A stretch of 29,607 bases of DNA from Bauldia sp. (GCA_020442095.1 JAGRKY010000001.1:1-29607); one strand, 5' to 3'; counted from the stretch's first letter, positions 14,826-22,697 are shown. Notes: generated by a model not told the origin, from the letters alone. Translations and numbers: made by a program.

Positions 14826-15707
14826 TCAGAGGATCGGTTGCCAGACCTCGGGGAGATACCCGTAGGCGTCGCGTTTCCGTACGATCCGTCCGACCGAGGG
14901 ATAGTCGAGGTGGACGCCGGCAACGCGCATGCGGTCGCTCGTCACCTGATCGAGGACGCGCTTGCGGGTGACCGCGGCGGCGTTCGAGTCGATGTCGAAG
15001 GCGACGCCCGCGTCGGGCAAGGCGAGCTGGACTCCCGGGAGATGGACGACATCCCCCCAGATCAGCAGCGAGTCGTCGCCCGAATGGACGTGCCATGCGG
15101 TATGGCCGGGCGTGTGGCCCGGCGTCGGGAAGACCCGGATGCCGGGAACCGGCTCGTCGTCGGCGCCGACCTGGGTCGTGCGCCCCTCATAGGCGGCGAG
15201 TGCGGTACGGGCGAGGCGGAAATACCCCTGCACCGTTTCGCTCGCCCGCGAATAGGCCCCTTCGTCGAGCCAGAACGAGACCTCGTCCTCGTGGACGATG
15301 AGCTCCGCATTCGGATAGACCGCCTTGCCGTTCTCGTCGGTAAGACCCGCTTCGTGGTCGGGATGCATATGGGTCATCAGAATGGCGTCGATGTCGCCGG
15401 GCTCGACGCCGATCGATGCGAGGTTCGGCAGAAGACGACCGACCGTCGGGAACTCGCCGATGAAGCCGGTGTCGACCAGGAGCAGCTGCTCGGGCATCTG
15501 GATCAGGAACGAGTTGACGGTCAGCAATGGCGGTATCGGCCGGAAGTCCTCGAGCTGGGCCGCCTCGATCGCGTCTTGCGGAACGCCGACGATATCGTCG
15601 AGCGAGATGTTGAAGACGCCGTCATTCACGGCGCTCACCACCACGTCGCCGACGGTCGTGTGTGAGACGGCGCTTGGCTGGGCCGCCGGCCGCGGACGTT
15701 TGGTCAT
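14826..15707 (-). CDS. Metallo-beta-lactamase-fold hydrolase (second MBL enzyme of the window)
   Basis: A 293-residue MBL-fold protein with a complete metal site: THMHPDHEAG (H113, H115, D117, H118), H198 in TPGHTPGH, D219 in WGDVVH and H266 in VAGVHLD. ATG 15707 is preceded by AAGGGA. The TPGHTPGH segment and overall layout resemble MBL enzymes acting on lactones, esters or organophosphates. It is only distantly similar to the AHL-lactonase-like enzyme at 3395-4222, where the third motif is GAGHASG. There is no obvious signal peptide. It stands alone: convergent with the isomerase gene and divergent from the DUF6807 gene across a 303-base region. Substrate is unknown. Confidence 0.88.
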   Translation of the reverse strand: MTKRPRPAAQPSAVSHTTVGDVVVSAVNDGVFNISLDDIVGVPQDAIEAAQLEDFRPIPPLLTVNSFLIQMPEQLLLVDTGFIGEFPTVGRLLPNLASIGVEPGDIDAILMTHMHPDHEAGLTDENGKAVYPNAELIVHEDEVSFWLDEGAYSRASETVQGYFRLARTALAAYEGRTTQVGADDEPVPGIRVFPTPGHTPGHTAWHVHSGDDSLLIWGDVVHLPGVQLALPDAGVAFDIDSNAAAVTRKRVLDQVTSDRMRVAGVHLDYPSVGRIVRKRDAYGYLPEVWQPIL

Positions 15708-15878
15708 GGATGTGATGTCCCTTGCTGTCAGTACCCGATGCGGAATTTTCGCCCGGGCCGACCGATCGAGAAACGCAGGCGAAACACAACCCGTGACGGG
15801 TCATGCCTGCATGGCTCGAGGATCATTCGACGTGCCTCCCGGACGGGGGCCGGGGGGAGACCCGACCGCTTTTTTATT

Positions 15879-15895
15879 TGTGATCATAGATCACA
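15879..15895. promoter_or_regulatory. Perfect inverted repeat TGTGATC-ATA-GATCACA, probable operator
   Basis: Seven-base perfect arms with a 3-base centre in the 303-base divergent region between the MBL hydrolase and DUF6807 genes, next to an AT-rich TTTTTATTT patch. It resembles a CRP/FNR-type site, but its half-sites are one base further apart than the TGTGA-N6-TCACA consensus. A GntR or other dimeric regulator is equally possible. It could serve both genes. Confidence 0.55.
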
Positions 15896-15960
15896 TGATG
15901 CGATTGTGCATAGTAGCCGGCCGGCAGCATTCGGCCAACCGGTCCCTACCCGACAAGCCG

Positions 15961-15977
15961 GGCAGGCGATGCCTGCC
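15961..15977 (+). other. Hairpin just before the DUF6807 gene
   Basis: GGCAGGC-GAT-GCCTGCC is a perfect 7-base stem-loop ending 33 bases before ATG 16011. If transcription starts near the upstream operator, it would lie in the leader RNA. It may be regulatory or simply structural. Confidence 0.4.
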
Positions 15978-16010
15978 ACCGGTTCCAACCCGACGACCCA
16001 AGGCTTCTCC

Positions 16011-16937
16011 ATGACCGCACGATTCGTCCTCGAGGAAGACCCGATCGCCTTGCCGCGTGGCGCCTGGGCAGCCACCGAGCGCCGGACGCTGCGCCTCGAC
16101 GGACGCCCGGTCTGCAGCCTGACCCAGGGACGCTACCGGGCCTACCTCTATCCGCTCTGCACGCCTCAGGGCTTCGCCGTCACCAGCGAGGCCCCGGCCG
16201 ATCATCCGCACCACAATTCGTTCTGGATCGCCGCGGATCACGTCCATTGCCAGATGCCGGCGGCAGACGACCGGATCGAGGAATACACCTACAACTTCTA
16301 CAACGACGACGTCTTCCAGGGGCGTTCCCCGGGCCGCATCGTCGCCGTCCGGTCGACCGGCGAGGCGGAGGGCGAGGCGGGGTTCCGCATCCGACAGAGC
16401 CTCGAATGGCGCGGCCCCGCGGAATGGGCGGCGCCCCAGGGGCGGATCGCTCTGACGGAGGAGCGGCAGATCGGCATCGCCCTCGACGGGGACGCCTATG
16501 TCATCGATGTCGAATCGACCCTTGCCGCCGCCGATTGGGATTTCGTCATCGGCCCGACCCGGCATTCCTATTTCAACGTCCGGCTGGTCGAGGGGATCGC
16601 GGTGACCTCGGGCGGCGCGGTGGTCGACGATGCGGGCCGGTCCGGTGGCGCGGCGATCACCGGCTCGGCCGCGCGCTGGGTCGACTATTCGGGCCCGGTC
16701 GGCGGGGGGAACCGCGCAGGCGTCGCCGTGATGCCCGACCCCCGCGACCATGCGGACGTCTCGTGGTTCGTCACCGACTGGGGCGTGGTGACGGTCGGTC
16801 CGTTCCGGAAAGAAGGGCGGCGGGTCGAGAAGGGCCAGTCGGTCACTGTCCGGTATCGCACCATCGTCCATGACGGCGACACGACGGCGGCGGATATCCC
16901 CGGCCGCTACGCCGACTATATCGCGGGGCTCGGCTGA
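16011..16937 (+). CDS. DUF6807 family protein (annotated in places as PmoA)
   Basis: A 308-residue protein resembling the DUF6807 family: an N-terminal RPVCSLTQGRYRAYLYPLCT segment, then DHPHHNSFWIA with its His cluster, later GPTRHSYFNVR, and a C-terminal WVDYSGPVGGG ... VTDWGVVTVGPF block. Family members are often found with sugar-catabolic genes, and their reaction is not established. The PmoA name is historical and does not mean methane oxidation. ATG 16011 has AAGG 9 bases upstream; an in-frame ATG at 15969 would add 14 residues and include part of a hairpin. It is alone on its strand and meets the FAH-family gene end-on with a 2-base gap. Confidence 0.8.
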   Translation: MTARFVLEEDPIALPRGAWAATERRTLRLDGRPVCSLTQGRYRAYLYPLCTPQGFAVTSEAPADHPHHNSFWIAADHVHCQMPAADDRIEEYTYNFYNDDVFQGRSPGRIVAVRSTGEAEGEAGFRIRQSLEWRGPAEWAAPQGRIALTEERQIGIALDGDAYVIDVESTLAAADWDFVIGPTRHSYFNVRLVEGIAVTSGGAVVDDAGRSGGAAITGSAARWVDYSGPVGGGNRAGVAVMPDPRDHADVSWFVTDWGVVTVGPFRKEGRRVEKGQSVTVRYRTIVHDGDTTAADIPGRYADYIAGLG

Positions 16938-16946
16938 GCTCAGCCG
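16931..16946. terminator. Palindrome formed by two opposed stop codons
   Basis: CGGCTGAGCTCAGCCG is a perfect 16-base palindrome. It contains the TGA of the DUF6807 gene and the TGA (minus strand) of the FAH-family gene, which are two bases apart. It may act as a two-way stop between convergent transcripts. There is no T-run, so its strength is uncertain. Confidence 0.45.
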
Positions 16947-17785
16947 TCTTCGGCGACCACCGGGTTCCTGAGGATGCCGATCCCCTCGACCTCGATCTCG
17001 ACAACGTCGCCGGGCTTTAGGAAGATCGGCGGGGTGCGGACGAAGCCGACACCTTCGGGGGTGCCGGTCGAAATCACGTCGCCGGGCGAAAGCGGCGTGA
17101 ATCCCGAGACATAAGAGATGATCGCCGGGATATCGAAGATCAGGTCGCCGGTATTGCCGTGCTGGAGCTCGACGCCGTTGACGCGGGTGCAGAGGTCGAG
17201 GGTGCCGGGGTCGCGGATCTCGTCGGCGGATACCAGCCACGGCCCGAAGCCGCCGGTCGCATGAAAATTTTTGCCGGCCGGCAGGGAGTGCTTCTCCTGG
17301 TAGTCCCGGACCGAGGCGTCGTTGAAGCAGCTATAGCCGAAGACGTGATCCATTGCCTCCGCCACCGGGATATGCCGTCCGCCGCGGCCGATCACCAGAG
17401 CCAGTTCGCATTCGTAATCGAGCTCGCGCGATACCTTCGGCACGACGATCGCCCCGCCATCCGGGACCAGCGTGTCGGCGAAGCGGGTGAAGAGCGAAGG
17501 GAAGTCCGGCAGGGCGCCGCCGCCCTCGCCGACATGGGCGCGGTAGTTCAGGCCGATGCAGATTATCTTCCGCGGGTCCGGCACCGGGGGCAGGAGCCGA
17601 ACCTCGTCGCGGCGCACAAGGGGTGTCCCGGATTCGGCGAGCTCGGCGAGGACGCCGGCATCGAGCGCTGTCCGTAGCGTCGGATAGCGGTCGCCGTAGC
17701 GCGCGCCAAGATCGACGATCCCGTCATCCCTGACGATCCCGTAGCTTGCGCGGCCATCCTTCTCGAAGCTGACGTACTTCATCAT
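16940..17785 (-). CDS. Fumarylacetoacetate hydrolase (FAH) family protein
   Basis: A 281-residue FAH-superfamily enzyme. The central motifs are ICIGLNYRAHVGE (75-87), the metal ligands E125 and E127 in DYECELALVIG with D156 in FNDASVRDYQ, and the GKNFHATGGFGPW block from 171. The end DVISTGTPEGVGF is also typical. Family members cleave C-C bonds in diketo acids or act as hydratases, decarboxylases or ureidoglycolate lyases. ATG 17785 overlaps the upstream TGA by 4 bases; the adjacent ATG 17782 has better spacing from AAAGGA and may be used. It is the last gene of the long minus-strand operon, after a shikimate-dehydrogenase-like gene and an SDR, suggesting it cleaves a keto acid made by them. 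Confidence 0.92.
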   Translation of the reverse strand: MMKYVSFEKDGRASYGIVRDDGIVDLGARYGDRYPTLRTALDAGVLAELAESGTPLVRRDEVRLLPPVPDPRKIICIGLNYRAHVGEGGGALPDFPSLFTRFADTLVPDGGAIVVPKVSRELDYECELALVIGRGGRHIPVAEAMDHVFGYSCFNDASVRDYQEKHSLPAGKNFHATGGFGPWLVSADEIRDPGTLDLCTRVNGVELQHGNTGDLIFDIPAIISYVSGFTPLSPGDVISTGTPEGVGFVRTPPIFLKPGDVVEIEVEGIGILRNPVVAEDG

Positions 17786-18591
17786 GCGTCCTTTGCTTTG
17801 AGCGCATCGCGCTCGGTTCGGGCGGCGCCGAGCAGGAAGCGCCGGAACAGGGAAATCTGGCCCGCGACCATCGCATCGCCGACGACAAGCCGCTTGCCGA
17901 GCTCTGCCGCCGTCCGCTTGAGCGCCGTATCTTCGACGGTCACGATGTCGGCGACGGTCGTGGCGGCGGCCACGGTCTCGGCGGGGATCGGCGATGGATC
18001 GCCGGGATGCATTCCGGCCGTCGAGGCGTTGATCACGAGGTCGAAAGCGCCGGCCGGAATCGGCGTCGTCTCGATACGCGCGGCGGGAGCGAAAGCGGCG
18101 AGGCGCCGGGCAAATGCCGCCGCCCGGTCGTGGTCGATGTCGCAGAGCGTCAGGGCGATTTCGGCCTCCTGGACGAGGCTGGCCGCGATCGCCGAGCCGG
18201 CGCCGCCGCAGCCGACGAGCAGGACGCGCTTGCCGTCAAGGCCCGTAGCGTCGACCGCGGCATGGGCGGCGACGAAACCGAATCCGTCGAAGTTGGCGCC
18301 GACCCAGCCGTCATCACCGAAGCGGATGCAGTTGCACGCGCCGAGCAGGGTGACGAGCGGCGTTTGTTCGTCGAGATGGGCCAGCACCGCCTGCTTCAGC
18401 GGCGTCGTCACCACCGCGCCGATTGCCTCGCGGTCCTGCCTGACCTCCGCGACCCAGCCGGCAAGATCGCCCGGCGCGAGCTCGCGCCTGGTCATCGTGA
18501 TCGCTTCGCCACGGTCGCGGAAGCTGCGATTGAGCAGGTCCGGGCTCCGCACGTGGTCGAGCGGCGTGCCGATCATGTCGATATGGCGCAT
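17782..18591 (-). CDS. Shikimate dehydrogenase-like protein (catabolic AroE homologue)
   Basis: About 269 residues with AroE architecture. The substrate half has GTPLDHVRSP and K67 in VVTTPLK (AroE usually NVTxPxK), N88 in GACNCI, and D103 in ANFDGFGF (AroE usually NTDxxG). The nucleotide half has VLLVGCGGAGSAIA, and the end has GQISLFRRFL. Lys67 and Asp103 of the catalytic pair are present, but the Ser of HSxSP and the Asn before TTP are replaced, so shikimate itself may not be the substrate. ATG 18591 (or GTG 18594) follows the SDR stop by 12 bases. Its neighbours, SDR and FAH family, suggest a catabolic quinate/shikimate-like or other polyol acid rather than aromatic amino-acid synthesis. 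Confidence 0.85.
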   Translation of the reverse strand: MRHIDMIGTPLDHVRSPDLLNRSFRDRGEAITMTRRELAPGDLAGWVAEVRQDREAIGAVVTTPLKQAVLAHLDEQTPLVTLLGACNCIRFGDDGWVGANFDGFGFVAAHAAVDATGLDGKRVLLVGCGGAGSAIAASLVQEAEIALTLCDIDHDRAAAFARRLAAFAPAARIETTPIPAGAFDLVINASTAGMHPGDPSPIPAETVAAATTVADIVTVEDTALKRTAAELGKRLVVGDAMVAGQISLFRRFLLGAARTERDALKAKDA

Positions 18592-18603
18592 CACCCAGTC
18601 CGG

Positions 18604-19374
18604 TCAGAGGCGGAAAACCAGCAATCCGCCGTCGACGTTGATCGGCTGGCCGACGCTATAGGGCAGCGCCCCGGTGGCGAGGCTCGCCACGGTCCGCCCG
18701 ACATCCTCTGCCTCGCCCCAACGGCGGATCGGCGTGGCGCCAGCCTCGATCATCGTGGTGAAGCGCTCGCGGACCGGCGCCGACATGTCGGTGCGGATGA
18801 AGCCGGGCCTGATCTCGTAGGACGCGATGCCGTGCTCGGCGAGGCGGACGCCGAACAGCTGCACCACCATCGACAGGGCCGATTTCGATATGCAGTAGGG
18901 CGTCTTCTCGGGAGAGACCATCACCGAATTGGCGGAGGTGATCGTCACGATCGAGCGGCCTTCGCGCCTCTCTTCCTCGGCGATCATGCGGCGGGCGGCG
19001 GCCTGGGTGAGGAAGAATGTGCCGCGCAGGTTGATGCCGAGAACCCGATCGAAATCGTCCGGCGTCGCATCCAGCATGTCGCCCCGGACGCACATCGCGC
19101 CGGCATTGTTGACGAGACAATCGAGCCGTCCGAAACGTCGATAGACGCTGTCAACCATCACCTCGTGGCCGTCGACGTCGGCGATGTCGCCGTCGACGAA
19201 GTCGCCCGTCCCGCCGGCTTCGCCGATCAGCCGGATGGTCTCGTCGGCATCCTCCCCGGCGACGATATCGTTGATCATCACATCGAAGCCCGAAGAGGCC
19301 AGAGCCAGGGCGATCCCCCGCCCGATTCCACGACGTCCGCCGGTCACCAGCGCGACTTTCCGCTCACCCACCAC
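18604..19374 (-). CDS. 3-ketoacyl-ACP-reductase-like SDR
   Basis: A 256-residue classical SDR. It has TGGRRGIGRG (11-20), NNAG (89-92), N115, S147 in ITSANS, Y160 and K164 (YCISK). The tail RRWGEAEDVGRTVASLATG and GQPINVDGGL is typical of FabG-like sugar dehydrogenases. The start is GTG 19374, with GGGAGA seven bases upstream; the overlapping ATG two bases earlier in the leader is out of frame and closes at once. The reading frame stays open far upstream to about 20190, but that part shows no SDR or other family features. It lies 101 bases downstream of the truncated permease and 12 bases before the AroE-like gene. Confidence 0.9.
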   Translation of the reverse strand: MVGERKVALVTGGRRGIGRGIALALASSGFDVMINDIVAGEDADETIRLIGEAGGTGDFVDGDIADVDGHEVMVDSVYRRFGRLDCLVNNAGAMCVRGDMLDATPDDFDRVLGINLRGTFFLTQAAARRMIAEEERREGRSIVTITSANSVMVSPEKTPYCISKSALSMVVQLFGVRLAEHGIASYEIRPGFIRTDMSAPVRERFTTMIEAGATPIRRWGEAEDVGRTVASLATGALPYSVGQPINVDGGLLVFRL

Positions 19375-19475
19375 GCATTCTCCCGATTTCAGCTTGTTTG
19401 CCGGCGAGTGAACCGTTTCCGGTCGCCGGTCGCAACAGGAAATCACGATATTTGCCCGCGAAGGGAGCTCCGCTT

Positions 19476-20006
19476 CTAGTCGCGAACCATCCAGAAGCGC
19501 AGGCGGTCGATAAACGTGGCAGCGATGAAGAGCACGCCGAGAATGATCATCTGCTGAAAGCTGTCGACCTGGAGGAGGTTCATGCCGTTGGTCATCACGG
19601 TGATGAAGACGCCGCCCAAGAGGCAATTGTAGACATTCCCGCGTCCCCCCCGCAGCGAGACGCCGCCGATCACCGCAGCGGCGATGCTCTGAAGCACGAG
19701 GGTCCCGCCCAAGTTGGGCTCGCCGGATCCGGTCCGGGCCGTGAGGAGCACAGCCACCAGGCCAACCAGAAACGAGCAAAGAACGTAGGCACCGATCATG
19801 TAGTGCCGTGTCGGCAGGCCCGCCACCTTTGCAGCCCGGGGATTGCTGCCGACGAGATAGATGCCGCGCCCGAACGTCGTGTAGGTGAGCACGAGGTGCA
19901 GCCCGATCAGGATGATCGCGCAGATGACGACGGAAACCGGAACGCCCAGCGGCCTGGCCCGGCTGAAGACCTCGGTAAGCTCGACCGGCAGGTCGAAGAT
20001 CGGAAA
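19476..20006 (-). pseudogene. C-terminal half of a ribose-type ABC permease, N-terminal half missing
   Basis: About 177 codons match the second half of RbsC-like permeases. There is VLTYTTFGRGIYLVGSNPRA with AAKVAGLPT (the coupling loop), then LVGLVAVLLTARTGSGEPN, QSIAAAVIGGVSLRGGRG and a final hydrophobic helix, ending WMVRD-stop. A full permease is about 320-340 residues, and the first five or so membrane helices are absent. Upstream of about 20006 the same frame reads low-complexity Arg/Ala/Pro sequence, and 15 bases beyond it comes the end of the nanE-like gene. No start with a ribosome site is seen. It is most simply a remnant left by a deletion that joined two operons. The other genes of its transporter are not in the window. 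Confidence 0.75.
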
Positions 20007-20101
20007 GCCGCGCGCCGCGCGCCGGGTCGGGACATCGAGGGCGCATCCTGCGGGTCGCGCAGCTGCTCCACCGCGAGACCCCGGCACGCGTGCGGGTGCT
20101 G

Positions 20102-20773
20102 CTACGAGAGGGTCGCTTGGGCGAACCGCCTGGTGAGCCAGACCGGGTCGACGATTGCCGAGCCGACAACCACGGCCATCGCCCCCGCATCGAGCGCCGC
20201 CCGGACGTCGTCCGGGTTCGCGTAGCCGCGCTCGGCGATGACCGGCGCCGGGACGGCCGCGACCAGCGAACGCACGAGATCGATGTCCGGAAGCTTCATC
20301 CGCGCGACATCGGGCGTGTATCCCGATGTCGAGGAGCTGACGTAGACGGCGCCGGCCTGAACTGCCGTCTTCGCATCGGCGGCATTCCCTACCCCCGCCT
20401 TGACCGGCTTGCCGAGTGCGGCGAATTCGGCGATCAGGACGGACAGATCCTGACCGTCGGTGCGGCGCTTCGCGGCGTCGGCCTCCAGTTCGACGACATC
20501 GGCGCCGGCTTCGACGAGTGCGCGGGCATGGTCCGTGGTCGGGGTTATGCGGCTCGCGACACCCAGCGTGTCGTCGATGTTCACGGCGAGAACCGTCAGC
20601 CCCGCGGTCAGGGCCTTGACCGCCCTGACCGCCTCGGGGCCGTCGACCTTGACCGCAACGGCGCCGCCCTCCGCCGCGGCGACTGCCAGTCGGGCGATGT
20701 CGTCCGGGCTCTGCCAGGGCGATTGCGGAGAAGGGGTGAGAGAGACGATCAGTCCCGGTTTCAGAACGCTCAC
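20102..20773 (-). CDS. nanE: NanE-like N-acetylmannosamine-6-phosphate 2-epimerase family protein
   Basis: A 223-residue TIM-barrel protein of the NanE family. It begins MSVLKPGLIVSLTPSPQSPW and has ITPT, GADVVELEADAAKRR, PVKAGVGN, GYTPD and VIAERGYANPDDVRAALDAG. NanE converts ManNAc-6-phosphate to GlcNAc-6-phosphate, which NagA (next gene upstream) deacetylates. Two usual active-site positions differ: the IRANG-type Arg appears as Lys in AVKVDGPEAV, and the IIKRD Lys appears as Asn in LAVNIDD. The epimerase Glu in AERGY is kept. GTG 20773 overlaps the nagA TGA (GTGA), with GGAG upstream. Either the active site is rearranged or the substrate is another sugar phosphate. Confidence 0.8.
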   Translation of the reverse strand: MSVLKPGLIVSLTPSPQSPWQSPDDIARLAVAAAEGGAVAVKVDGPEAVRAVKALTAGLTVLAVNIDDTLGVASRITPTTDHARALVEAGADVVELEADAAKRRTDGQDLSVLIAEFAALGKPVKAGVGNAADAKTAVQAGAVYVSSSTSGYTPDVARMKLPDIDLVRSLVAAVPAPVIAERGYANPDDVRAALDAGAMAVVVGSAIVDPVWLTRRFAQATLS

Positions 20774-21867
20774 GGAGTGAACTCCGCGCCGGCGACGACG
20801 ATCCGCTCGATCTCGACCTCCGGATTGGTGACGATGAAATCGGCCGGGCCGCCCACCGTCAGCTCGCCGTGTCTGGGGAGCCCGAAGAACCGTGCCGGCG
20901 CCCGGCTGGCGAGATTCACTGCGGCGTCGATCGCCCATCCATGCTGGACCAGCTTGCCGACCTGCTGAAGCAGGGTCACGGTGCTGCCGGCCAGCGTTCC
21001 GTCGGGCAGGCGCGGAACGCCTTCCGTGACCGTTATGGTGAATCCGCCGACGGTGAAGGTACCGTCGCCTGCGCCCGCCGCCGAGGATGCGTCGGTGACG
21101 AGCATGATGCGGTGCTCGGCCGCCTTGAGGGCAATGGTCGCCGCCTCGCGAGAGAGATGGATGTCGTCGGCGATCATCTGGATGGCGATGTCTTCGCGGG
21201 TCAGCGTCGCGCCGATCACGCCCGGGTCCCGGTGCTTGAACTGGGCCATGCCGTTGAAGAGGTGGGTAACGGCCCTGGCGCCGGCATCGAAGGCGGAGCG
21301 GGTCACGTCGGCCGACGCACCGGTGTGTCCGACCTGCACGATGATGCCGGCCTCTGCCGCCCAGCTGATGACCGGAATGGCGTTCGGCAATTCCGGAGCG
21401 ACCGTGATGGTGCGGAGAGGACCCGCCTCGAGAAAGCGGCTGACCATGTCCTTGTCGGGATCGCGCAGGTATTTCGGGCGATGCACGCCGCGGTGATCGG
21501 GATGAAGGAACGGACCCTCGGCATGGACGCCGACGATCTCGGCGCCACGGCCGGGCTTCCGCTGCAATTCGCCGAGCAGGGCGATCTGTCGGGCAACGTT
21601 GTCGGCATCGTCGGTGATGATCGTCGGCTGCACCCAGAACACGCCGTCCCGGCGCAGGGCGACGAAGGCTCTCTCGAAGTCCTCCGCGCTCGCCGCGTTG
21701 AAGTCGACGCCGGCATAGCCGTTGGCCTGAAGGTCCATCAGGCCGGGCAGCACGTAGCCGTTGCCGGTCGAAGGCAGGCCGATCTCGGCGATCCGGCCGT
21801 CTTCGACCCGGATGTCTCCGGTGACGAGCGCGCCCCTGATGACGGCGCCCTTGGCGGGAATTCTCAT
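20770..21867 (-). CDS. nagA: N-acetylglucosamine-6-phosphate deacetylase
   Basis: A 365-residue amidohydrolase-superfamily enzyme that removes acetate from GlcNAc-6-phosphate to give glucosamine-6-phosphate in the cytoplasm. Motifs in order are DLQANGY (45-51, the QxNG form seen in E. coli-type NagA), HAEGPFL with metal ligand E117 (115-121), H181 in VGHTGAS, H202 in THLFNGM, H237 in ADDIHLS, and catalytic D259 in LVTDASSA. Length is close to the usual 380. ATG 21867 overlaps the TGA of the GntR gene by 4 bases, and AAGGAA lies upstream. It is central to reading this operon as amino-sugar catabolism, with the SIS isomerase/deaminase and NanE-like protein on either side. Confidence 0.93.
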   Translation of the reverse strand: MRIPAKGAVIRGALVTGDIRVEDGRIAEIGLPSTGNGYVLPGLMDLQANGYAGVDFNAASAEDFERAFVALRRDGVFWVQPTIITDDADNVARQIALLGELQRKPGRGAEIVGVHAEGPFLHPDHRGVHRPKYLRDPDKDMVSRFLEAGPLRTITVAPELPNAIPVISWAAEAGIIVQVGHTGASADVTRSAFDAGARAVTHLFNGMAQFKHRDPGVIGATLTREDIAIQMIADDIHLSREAATIALKAAEHRIMLVTDASSAAGAGDGTFTVGGFTITVTEGVPRLPDGTLAGSTVTLLQQVGKLVQHGWAIDAAVNLASRAPARFFGLPRHGELTVGGPADFIVTNPEVEIERIVVAGAEFTP

Positions 21868-22697
21868 ATGGCTGGTTCCTTGGTTCGGTCGGTTGGCTGT
21901 ATGCCCGGCCGTCCACCCGATCCGAGGGGACGGAGACGCTGGGTTCCCTGGAGACCATCCAGAATCGCGCGAAAGCGGTAGCGGTCACCGCGGTAGACGC
22001 TCCGGCACCACTGGATGATGCGGCCGGTATCACTGAAGGTCTTCTGGACGATGACGAGGACCGGCGCGCCGGGGGCGAGACCGAGATGCGCCGCCGCCTC
22101 CTCGGTGGCGCCGCGCGCTTCCATGATGCAGTCGGCCCGGGCCGCGTTCAGGCCGTAGCGCTCCGCCAGCGTCTGATAGAGGGAGGTTTGCGAAAAATCG
22201 TGCTTGCCGATGCCGGGCGCCAGGCCTTCCGGCAGAAGCGAGAAATCGATGAGCGTCGGAATGCTGTCGAGGTACCGCAGCCGCACGAGATCGACGATTG
22301 GGGCCCCGGGTGCGATGCCGAGCAAGTCGGCCTCGTCGAGTGTGCTTGCCCGGGTCTCGTTGGTCAGCACTTCGGCAGTGGCTTTCAGGCCGTTCGACTG
22401 CGCGAGGTGGGAGAAGCTGACCAGTCCCGCGGCACCTTCCTCGATGGAATCCTCGGACGTCGTGTAGTCCGGGTCGACAATGCTCGACCGCGCCCACCGT
22501 GCCCCGGCGACGACTTCGACAAGTCCCGCGGATTCAAGCTCTTTGAGGGCCTGGCGAACCGTAACGCGGCTGACTCCGAAGGTTTCGGCGAGGATGCGTT
22601 CCGACGGGATGCGCGAGTTCGGCGCGATCGCGCCGTTGCTGATCTGCTCTCGGATCCGATCGGCAACCCGGTCGTATAAAGGCGAAGGGCCAACCAT
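21864..22697 (-). CDS. GntR-family regulator, HutC/UTRA subfamily (NagR/NagQ-like)
   Basis: A 277-residue regulator. The winged helix lies at about 10-75 with PLYDRVADRIREQI, NSRIPSERILAETFGVSR and VTVRQALKELESAGLV. The UTRA effector domain covers about 95-240 with SLLPEGLAPGIGKHDF and a terminal VQKTFSDTGRIIQWCRSVYRGDRYRF. UTRA proteins of nag operons bind amino-sugar phosphates and repress the operon. ATG 22697 is preferred: AGGGAGA lies upstream, and the frame to 22769 adds an unlikely leader. It is inside the operon between the SIS and nagA genes, so it would be co-regulated with them. Probable sites are the ATTGGT/ACCAAT repeats near 27.94 kb. The tail after FRAILDGLQ is low-complexity. 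Confidence 0.93.
   Translation of the reverse strand: MVGPSPLYDRVADRIREQISNGAIAPNSRIPSERILAETFGVSRVTVRQALKELESAGLVEVVAGARWARSSIVDPDYTTSEDSIEEGAAGLVSFSHLAQSNGLKATAEVLTNETRASTLDEADLLGIAPGAPIVDLVRLRYLDSIPTLIDFSLLPEGLAPGIGKHDFSQTSLYQTLAERYGLNAARADCIMEARGATEEAAAHLGLAPGAPVLVIVQKTFSDTGRIIQWCRSVYRGDRYRFRAILDGLQGTQRLRPLGSGGRPGIQPTDRTKEPAI

Noticed and set aside
15879..15895. CRP binding site
   Set aside because: The half-sites are separated by seven bases rather than the six of the CRP consensus, so I list it only as an inverted repeat.
16011..16937. Methane monooxygenase subunit PmoA
   Set aside because: The name used for some DUF6807 entries is misleading; there are no membrane helices or other pmo genes here.
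18604..20190. A single 528-codon fusion of an N-terminal part with the SDR
   Set aside because: The upstream part overlaps the permease remnant in another frame and has no domain character; GTG 19374 has its own ribosome site.
20102..22033. A 643-codon frame that would include the NanE-like protein as a C-terminal domain
   Set aside because: The upstream part is an Arg-rich shadow of nagA; the NanE-like start at GTG 20773 has a ribosome site and overlaps the nagA stop.
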